The notes under the pieces: generated by a model
What the model was told of the DNA's origin: nothing
The model's input: the letters and a program-made list of their open reading frames with translations, nothing else
Databases searched by the model: none
Source: Clytia hemisphaerica
Taxonomy: Eukaryota > Cnidaria > Hydrozoa > Leptothecata > Clytiidae
NCBI GenBank assembly: GCA_902728285.1
Contig: CACVBU010001154.1
Location: forward strand, 877,164-941,163
Reading direction: 5' to 3'
Length of the DNA stretch: 64,000 bases
Part shown: positions 56,292-64,000 of the stretch, one piece after another
Layout: each line of letters begins with the position of its first letter
Position numbering within the stretch: the stretch's first letter is position 1
Program-made: the position numbers and the translations under genes

Positions 56292-56577
56292 TACCTTAAT
56301 AAGGGAACTAATTTTGACGAGTGGCAAAGATCCTGAAAATTTTTGTTTTGACAAAAACTTATTTTGGCGATTGATGAATTTTTTTTAATTTTGGTGGGAT
56401 CTAATTTTGGCTTATTTGAAGCTTTTTTGTGATCTCAGGGAGTTATTTAGGCAAAATACCAAAAAATTTAATTTTGGCGAGTGAGCAAAATATTTAATTT
56501 TGGCGGGAACTAATTTTAGCGAATTTTGTCCAAATTCGCCAAAATTAGTTCCAGCCAAAATAAGTTCCCTTAAGGTA
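56292..56577. mobile_element. MITE with TACCTTAA...TTAAGGTA ends, copy 2
   Basis: TACCTTAATAAGGGAACTAA at the left and TAAGTTCCCTTAAGGTA at the right, with TAATTTTGGCGA modules inside. It ends 150 bp before the coiled-coil exon. Confidence 0.85.
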
Positions 56578-58147
56578 CTTAAAAGTGGAGTTTCTTCAAT
56601 TCGAGCGATCCTCTTTAAAAGTACCGATTATAGACCGTTGATTGTACGTTTTTTAAACCTTGACTTTTTCCCCAATGATAGAATAACCTAATTTTAAACC
56701 ATTTGCATTTTTGATTTTTTTTTTTAGAATTCAAAAAGCTAGTTGATACGGAGTATGAGGAATTGATAACTCAAACATCTGTATTAAACCTATCTATAGC
56801 TGCTGGTCATTCAAAGAAAGATTCATCTCAAAACTGCACACGTGCTACTCCTGAAGCAGATATTGAAAAGTTTTCTGAGGAGGTTTCTGAATTAAAAGAA
56901 AAACTTTCCGAATCCACTGCCCTGGTTCAAGAAATGACTCACAAAAATCAAGAGGTTGAAGGTGATCTTGCACAAGCCGTGGAAGCTCTCGAATCATCAA
57001 ATACAACTATCCGACACATGATACAGGGTAGGGAGAAGATCGAAGCTAAACTCCGCGCGAACGAAGAAAAGATCGAAGAACAAATTGAGCTTATTCAAGA
57101 GCACGAGAAATGATCTCCCTCGGTTGAGATTCAAGAAAAAATCGCTTTGCTTCATGAACAATTGACGGCAACAGATGGAGAGTTAGTTCATCTGATGGAG
57201 TGTGAGTGTGGAAGAAAAAGAATATGATCTAGCGCATGCGTATAGTGAACAAAAAATGATGGAAAATGAAAATGTTATTCTCACACAACTCATTGATGAG
57301 CTGAGAGAAGAACAAGATAAAAAGTGTTCAGAGTGGGAAAAGGAAATGGCCGACCTCCTATCCAAGCAACGATCACTGGAACAAGAAAATCAATCTTTAC
57401 TTTGTAAGCTGACCGATTATGAGGTTGCAAATAAAGACCAGACAGTTAAAATCGATCAACTGACTTCGTATGTTGAGGAACTAGAATGCCAGAAGGCTAA
57501 AGACAAGGAACAAATCGCACTCATGTCGGCTGAATGAGATGAATTCAAGCAACAATTGGTTGTCCTTCAACGAACACACGAAAAATGTATCATTGAGAAA
57601 CAAGAGCTGAAAGCTTCGTGTGAAAAATCTGTAGAGGATATGCTTCTTAAGATGCAAAAATATTTAAATGAAGAAAAAGAAACATCGTACGAGTTTCAAG
57701 CTAACCTTGAAGAACAACTCAAGGAATTGCGGCGTAAACATAAAGCTGAGCTTTCAAAGTATGATGAAGAGAGGTTGAATCTTCAAAACACTATTGAAGA
57801 TCTCGAGAAAGAAATCGACATCGCAATGACACTACCAAATAAAAAGAAAAAGCTATAGCTGAAGCTAATCTTCAACTCTCAAAAAGGGCAGAGCTTGAGA
57901 ACACAGTAGAGGAACTCAGACATGGTCTAAGCTCCACTCAAAAATCATTAGATGTTGCTAACAGCCGGAAAGATTCTCTCCGAAAAGAAGTCAGTGAGCC
58001 AAATAAGTTGTTGAACACTGAAATAGGGAAGACTAGTGACTTCCGGCGTCAAAGAGACCTTGCCGAGAAAAAATTTAACAATCGTCAAGAACAACTCGCC
58101 AGAGCTGAAGAAGATGTTGCCAGTATTAAAATACAACTCGTTGGTTT

Positions 58148-58629
58148 TTTGTTTTTTTTTTTTGTTTTTTTTTTATCAGGAGGAAGGAACCCAAACTAAG
58201 CTAACAATAAATTAATAAATCAATTGATAAATGCATGGGAAAAAAAAAACTTACTACAGAGGATAAATACTAACAAAAAATAAAAAACAAAAACAAAAAG
58301 AGCTTGGAGAGTAGTTAGAGTAAACTAGACTAAAATAACGGTCCCCAAAAACGGCTTGTATCACAGATAAATTTTATTGTTATACTCAATATATCGTGAT
58401 TTTGGACAATGCTAAAATCGGGGTCGCCATAAAGAAGTATTCTACACAATGTTTTGGGATTGAATGGAAACAAGGTTATGTCAAGTTGAAGAAGGCTGTC
58501 AAACATCACAAGTCTGTCATTAGAGTAATCAGAGCAATGCATCAAAAAATGCTGTGTTGTTTCTACTGAATTTTGTCGACAGTTGCAGAAGGGGTCAACT
58601 GTGTCTGCAAAATTATGCCTGAACTTATG
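58148..58629 (-). mobile_element. 5'-truncated LINE insertion in a coiled-coil exon
   Basis: The minus strand encodes a LINE C-terminal segment (58330-58650 frame: NEHKFRHNFADTV, CNCRQNSVETTQHFLMHC, a CxC...H...C knuckle; ends WGPLF), followed by a 3' UTR and an A-rich tail at 58148-58180. The 11-bp target duplication CTCGTTGGTTT is at 58137-58147 and 58630-58640. Removing the insert rejoins the host frame (...IQLVGLKKQLTL...). It differs from the element at 46-50 kb. Confidence 0.88.
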
Positions 58630-59165
58630 CTCGTTGGTTTGAAGAAGCAATTAACCTTAAAAGATAGTGACCGCAAAAGAGAGATAGAGCGATTGATGGT
58701 TCGGATCAACGATCTGCAAATAGATAACGATCATGCTCAAGAGTGTATCAATGAAGATCAGAAGTTACAGTCCGTTGTTGTCAAGATTACCTCGGAGAAT
58801 GAAACGTTATCTCTTCAGATTTTAAACAAAAACGAATCAGAAAAGAATTTCATTGATGAGATAAAATGTTTAACGAAAAAAGTCCAAATGTTAGGGAGTG
58901 GTCAGAAAGTATCTACTAGGGGGGAGTGGAGGATATTTTGAAAAATACCAAAAAACTTTCGCACCCCCTCCCCTAGCCTGGAAAAAAATTTCGAACCCCC
59001 CCTCATAAGTCCCAATATTTTTTCGCACCCCCCCCTCCTACTAGAAAAATTTTTACGTATTAAAAGAATTTATACAGATGCGGTACAAAGAGTATTATTT
59101 GTTTGTATGACAGTTTTTTATGTCAAAATTAGGTAAGGGAAATAGTTTAGCCCTGTAAAGTTGAG

Positions 59166-59330
59166 TATAGTCCTTTAGGAGATCTACCATTTTGATTGAC
59201 GTTTACACCACGGTATTTTTTCCGTCGATTTCCATGGTTACGACGGAATTTCTCTGAATTAAACAAAAGAAAAAAATCCGTGGTGTAAACGTCAATCAAA
59301 ATGCTAGTGTGATCTCCTAAAGGAATAGTC
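59166..59330. mobile_element. Hairpin MITE nested in the TTA element
   Basis: ATAGTCCTTTAGGAGATC and TTTTGATTGACGTTTACACC at the left are mirrored by GGTGTAAACGTCAATCAAAA and GATCTCCTAAAGGAATAGTC at the right. Confidence 0.85.
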
Positions 59331-59488
59331 CAGGGTTAAAATAAGAATCAACGAGTTATTTTCTCTGAGTTTCCCTAAGTTTTGGGAGAAAATTACGGCT
59401 TATTTTCCTTGATACACAATCTCCCTACATTACAGAGGCATCTCAATTACTCAAAATATCCACCATGGTTGACCCCGAAGGGGAGGTC

Positions 59489-59985
59489 GTCAGTAGTCCG
59501 ACACTTTCTAGTCCGACGGTAAAAATGTCCGACGTTGGATTTGACGAAAGTGTCAGTATTCCGACAACAATTTTGTCCGACAACGAGTAAAAAAAAAACA
59601 TATAAAAATCGAAATATGAATCGTGGAAGAGGAAACACATCTTTTCCGATTTTGAGGTTAGGCCCCTAAACCCGACTTTTCTTAAATTTTGTAAAGCTTG
59701 TTACGATTAGGCTTTCAAGAGTCAAGAGATTGGATTTAGCTGTTTTTACGACCCTATTCTTTAGTGGTTTACAACCCTGATTGGTCCTTTATTTCTACTT
59801 ATGTCAAAATGTCGCCAAAATAAACTTTTATTAATATTATCTCAGAGAAAAACCCTCATTCGACACTCTAAAATCTTGCGTTTTCGGACAAAAGTGACGT
59901 CGGAAAAAAAGGCTTCCAAATTTTAAATTTATTTTATAGATTCGGACTATTTTACTGTCGGACTAGAAAGTGTCGGACTAGTGAC
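59489..59985. mobile_element. MITE with GTCCGACACTTTCTAGTCC ends, copy 2
   Basis: Same family as 5325-5637, with the same inner order (TTTTACTGTCGGACTAG, TAGATTCGGACTATTTTACT, TTTTCGGACAAAAGTGACGT). Nested in 58894-60684. Confidence 0.88.
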
Positions 59986-61531
59986 ATGCACCCCCCCCCC
60001 CCCCCGAAGGGAGAAAATTTTGAAGATCAGGTACTCGAGACCCTAAAATACAAGCTATTCTGTTGTTAAAAGGAGTCTGAAAAATAAAATTCTCTGAGTT
60101 TGAAATTTCCCTATAAATCTATATTTTCCAGGTTTTCCAGGGTCTGTCAAAGCTCTGTGTATGTAATTTATAAGATATTAGTAGACTATGGAGGCACAAC
60201 CATGGTTTGCGCCGACGGGAGAAAATTTCGATGTTTTTCACCACCAATTTAGCTAAAAGACACTTTGTTTTGACACCTTGTTTTGAAATTTCTTTCTAAA
60301 AAGTACTTTTTCAAACCACTCTAATGAGCTGTGAAAGCTACTAATCTACTTCCCTTAATTAGCTCAATGCTACAAACCCAAAGGGCAAGGCGATGATGCA
60401 CAAATAATGTTAGTATAACATGTACATATATCCAATAAAAGAAATTCCGAGTTGTCGGCCGTCAGGCGGAAAAATTTTTGAAATCTTGAAACGTAAAACT
60501 ATGAAATTAGACTTCCTACATTTTCTCTTGAGTTGCCCAAAAGATTTGGAACCCCCCCCTAAACCCTCAAAAAAAATTTGAAACCCCCCCCCCCTAAAAC
60601 CCTTGAAAAAATTTTGGAACCCCCCCCCCCCCCCCCTAGAATCCTCCACCCCCCCCCCCTAGTAGATACTTTCTGACCACTCCCTTAGAGGCTGTATTGG
60701 TGGACAACGTGAAATTTGCTTCAGAAAACGAAGCGTTATGCGCAGAAATCTCAAATATGAAAGAGCTGGAGGAGAGCCATGTGTAGGAAATTCGATCTCT
60801 CACGAATAAAATCAATGATTCGGAAGAATGTCTGCAATCTGCACCCTCTAAAGTAAAGCTTCTTCACTTAGAGGAAGAACTCATTAACGCCCTGAAACTA
60901 CAAAAAGAAGCTTTCCTTCAAGCCGATACGATCACAAAGCAATACAATACTTCTAAGGATAAATTAGCCAATATCCAATATCTCAAGGAAAAATATATGC
61001 ACGCAGAAAAGACAGTGAAAGACACAGAGTTGTTGCTCAAGAAAACGCAAAAACAACTGGAAGTGAAAAATACAAAGCTACACAACAAGACCGGGAAATT
61101 TCACAATTTCTCGATCAACGCTCTGACTTGAAAAGCAAGATTAACAAGGTGGTTAAAAACAGTGAAAAGCACAAAATGGCGAAAGAGTTGGCGGAACAGA
61201 AATTAAAGGAGGAGAAGATAAGAACAACAGAATCGGAAGAAATCGTAAATGACCTTCGAAACGCAGAACACTGTGATCATAAAGCTAACAAAGCTCTACT
61301 TTTAGAAGAGCAACGCAAAAGGTCAGACCTCGGGAAGATTGTTGATCAAATGAAATCAAGAGATGATCAAACTCAAAAAGAGCTTGCGAGTGAGAAACAA
61401 AAGACATCCAAACTTGAACAAATGGTTATTCAAATGAAAGACGAAATGGAAGCTGTCAGGAAGACAAACCAAGCGTCAAAAGCTGATGGAATCTCTCACA
61501 GAACAGATGAGGCCGTCGAGCAACCAACACC

Positions 61532-61860
61532 CGAGGGGGCACTGGGTTTGCGGACTGACGGTATGTGCGGGCCAAAAATTGGCTTTTAAAATTGCACCGT
61601 TATAGCGCAGCAAACATCTGTGAAAATCATACCCTTAGAGTGCATTTTCCCCAAAATTTTTGATCCCTTTCGTGCAAAAAATGGTCAAAATTCTAGCATT
61701 TTTGGTCAAAATATCTAGATTTTTCAAGAATTTTCTGAAATTTCTACCCTTACAGTGCATCTCTAGTTTTTCCGACCCTTACAGTGCATTTTAAACATAT
61801 TGGAAAAGGTACCCTTAGGACCCGTTCATACCCGTCGGTCCTTTTGCCCAGCTGCCCCCC
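61532..61860. mobile_element. MITE in the coiled-coil pseudogene, CCAACACC duplication
   Basis: Ends CGAGGGGGCACTGGG and GCCCAGCTGCCCCCC, with CTTACAGTGCAT repeats inside. Flanked by CCAACACC at 61524-61531 and 61861-61868. Without it the host frame reads ...EQPTPTPLSS... An 8-bp duplication fits the hAT superfamily. Confidence 0.75.
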
Positions 61861-62103
61861 CCAACACCAACACCACTTTCTTCAGCTGAAGGTAATGCAT
61901 CTGGTAAACAACCTCTCGTTGTCAATGATGATCTTGTGGACAGAGTGTCATATTGCTCGTCAGAAGAAGGAGAAATCACACCAACAGCCTCACAGACCTC
62001 TTTAAGTGGTGAAACATCGGAGCAAGATAATCATGAAGAAATTCCACAAGAGGATGAAAGGTAAGATTTCCTAACCCCATCTTTCTTGTACAATTACACC
62101 ATA

Positions 62104-62379
62104 ACACCCCTGTCTCAGTCCCCCGGTAGAACCTTTTCCCTCAGTGGGGATGAAAATTTCTATCAAAATGCCAAGGGGGATAGAAAATCTATTGTTTCCA
62201 GCTCGAAAATTCCATTTGGGATGGTTTTGGAGTGCAACTTTTTACATTCAGTTTTCAATGGGGATAAAATCACAGAGTAATTTCGTAGTGGGGTTGAATT
62301 TATAGGACGATTTTTTGGTCTATTTTTCCACCGGGGTGGGGGCGCTGGGGGGTCCACCGGGTCTGTGACACAGGGGTGT
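62104..62379. mobile_element. MITE with ACACCCCTGT ends in an intron
   Basis: ACACCCCTGTCTCAGTCCCC at the left, GGGTCTGTGACACAGGGGTG at the right, with CCGGT/ACCGG just inside. It lies within the intron 62061-62509. A partial copy is at 9593-9740. Confidence 0.8.
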
Positions 62380-63473
62380 ACCATACCTGATGCTCGATTT
62401 TCTGTGGATAGCTGGAGAGACTTATACCGAAAGGAAGTGGGTGGTATACCTTCATGGTGTTATCCGTCTGAGTCCAATATTTAAAAGTGATTTTTGATTT
62501 TCATTTCAGTGATAATGATGAACAACACGAACCCCACGAAGTATCGCAAAGCAGTGATTTCTATTTGTCAGATGATGATGCTATCGGTACGGCTCTGAAC
62601 AGGTAGGTCATTTTTATATTTTTTTAACAATATTTTTCAAGATAATGGTATTTAAAGAAGTCATCATGTGAAAAATTCATTTTACGACCGCTTTACGGTT
62701 ACGAATGTGCTTTACTAAAATTCAACGAATGAAAATTTTTAAGCAAGCAATCTTCTTTCATTTTTTTATTCAGAAAAGAGACGGTTGTATTCCACACATC
62801 ACCATCGATTCCATCCAGCAACGACGGTGTTAAAGATGATGAAAATGATGTTGAAATTCGTAAACGCCAATCGGGCGAAAAAATTATTAATGGAAAAGAA
62901 CAGTCCTTTGACGAGGAATTCAGTGACTTCAGAATCAGTGAATCAGTAAAAATCACTCCTAAGAAGCAACCATTAGATAATGCAATCATTCAAAACCCCA
63001 TATCATTGCCTGACTTAGTCTTGAACAACTCAGTTAACCCCAGTGATTCCGATGTTTCACTGAAGGCTGATTCTTCATCATCGGAAAGCCTCCCATCAAG
63101 TGGATCAAGCTCTTCAAGAAACAAGAACAAAAATAAGAAGGGTAAGAAAATTACCAATAAACACATGCCAATCTACTTCTCAAACAATATGTCACCAGGG
63201 GCATCACAGAAAGGGGATGAACATTCCGATCATAAAATGTTCGACGATAAATCTAACAACAAACGGACACCTAAATCGGATGGTATCCGAAAATTAATAT
63301 CCTCCAAACCCTGCGACAAAACACAACCAATAGCCAACCAAGGAGACAACGTTAAGAGATTAACAGCTGTATTCTCCAAAGAAGTTATCGCACCAGTCGC
63401 AACGAATAAAAGCTTTCCACAGCCATCCAGAATCTCAAGTATCAAAGAAAAATTTGAAAACCTTAGCTGTTGA

Positions 63474-64000
63474 GATTAATCTAAACAAACTATTTTTTAT
63501 AATTATATTTAAGACAATTTTTTTTCGCAGATTTTTCCCATAAAATATTTTTGTCTCTCATACTGGTATTTGTATTTTAATTTTTCATAAATATATTTTA
63601 ATCCGTATAAAATTTTTTGATTTCCAAAATACCGAATGATTTTGCCAAAATTTCCAAAATTCCGTAAAAAAATACTTGCAATTCCGATGACCAATTCTTA
63701 GGGTATTTTTCCTTGTTTTGACTAATTTTTCATCAAATTTGATTTTTCATGCATGAATTCGGAAAAAAAGGGATAAAAACTTTATAATACCGAAATTTAG
63801 AAGCAAAAATTCATGGATTTCCGATACCGAAACAATTTCAGAATTCCGAAATACCGAAGAAATTTTGCCTGATTCCCGCAATTCCGAAAAACGGTACCAA
63901 CTTGGTCTCACTGTCAAATACAATCTTGAATGTAAGTGGGAGAAGAAAATCTGAAATCTTCTACCGTAGAGACTGATTGAGAAAGAAGAAATTTTATGAA
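63474..64000. other. 3' flank with ATTCCGAAAT repeats
   Basis: From about 63595 to 63895, ATTCCGAAA / ATACCGAA motifs recur on both strands, probably another repeat. No gene is seen. Confidence 0.4.

Larger units (their letters stand above)
58894..60684. mobile_element. 1.8-kb TIR element, TTA target duplication
   Basis: GGGAGTGGTCAGAAAGTATC at the left and GATACTTTCTGACCACTCCC at the right, flanked by TTA on both sides (58891-58893, 60685-60687). Inside both ends are AACCCCCCCC / AATTTTTT modules. It carries two nested MITEs. Removing it plus one TTA restores the host coiled-coil frame. The 3-bp TTA duplication fits the PIF/Harbinger-type target preference, but no transposase is present. 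Confidence 0.9.
56728..63473 (+). pseudogene. 3' part of a long coiled-coil gene, broken
   Basis: An acceptor (T run then TAG at 56727) opens a long Glu/Lys/Gln-rich coiled-coil region in which heptads run to about 61500. Acidic/Ser-rich exons follow: to 62060 (donor GTAAGA), 62510-62602 and 62774-63473, ending FENLSC and a stop. The last three junctions are clean and in phase. Damage: in-frame TGA at 57111 and 57535, in-frame TAG at 60784, frameshifts near 57195, 57840 and 61065, and three insertions inside coding sequence (58148-58629, 58894-60684, 61532-61860). Skipping each insertion restores the same reading frame. The protein type is myosin-tail- or golgin-like in look, but no family is assigned. 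No 5' exons were found in 50.5-56.7 kb. It may be a decayed gene or fragment; sequencing error could explain some single-base shifts but not the insertions. Confidence 0.75.

Noticed and set aside
1-64000. tRNA or rRNA genes
   Set aside because: I looked for paired A/B-box and cloverleaf patterns and for conserved rRNA cores by eye and found none; a tRNA scan would be the decisive test.

Overview
This is a window of an AT-rich animal nuclear genome. The genes have GT-AG introns. They include a metazoan-type 3-ketodihydrosphingosine reductase, an SRR1-domain gene and a Cys-rich membrane protein. Most of the rest is DNA-transposon remnants (MITEs, foldback elements) plus LINE retrotransposons with a PHD finger and a 2A-like peptide. 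An invertebrate, perhaps a cnidarian or another early-branching animal, fits best. This is inference and the species is not identified.

Layout. 0-20 kb: no convincing gene, but many nested MITEs, hairpins and unusual arrays: a 40-bp tandem at 6.4 kb, a CGTTCGTCACGAACG palindrome array at 10.2-10.5 kb, a 156-bp tandem at 10.6-11.3 kb, and eight spread copies of GTCCCGTCCGAAATCA at 12.4-13.6 kb. 20-24 kb: a plus-strand gene for a single-pass Cys-rich protein whose last exon could be spliced in two ways. 25.6-26.7 kb: an intact, single-exon KDSR. 29.0-50.4 kb: a seven-exon SRR1-like (SRRD) gene that no long ORF reveals. All its exon phases agree and together give 269 residues. Its last intron is about 15.3 kb and holds a three-exon antisense gene (38.6-40.1 kb), a 2.4-kb TIR element and a CR1/L2-like LINE (about 46.0-49.7 kb, minus). 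50.5-56.6 kb: more nested elements, including a 2.3-kb long inverted repeat. 56.7-63.5 kb: the 3' part of a long coiled-coil gene, broken by stops and frameshifts and by three insertions whose target duplications can be read.

The host genes are housekeeping or unknown and show no operon-like link. The dominant biology is repeated insertion of transposons into one another and into genes. Several elements have an unfilled or uninterrupted relative in the same window, so insertion order can be read directly. Coordinates of splice junctions and repeat ends were read by eye and may be off by a few bases.
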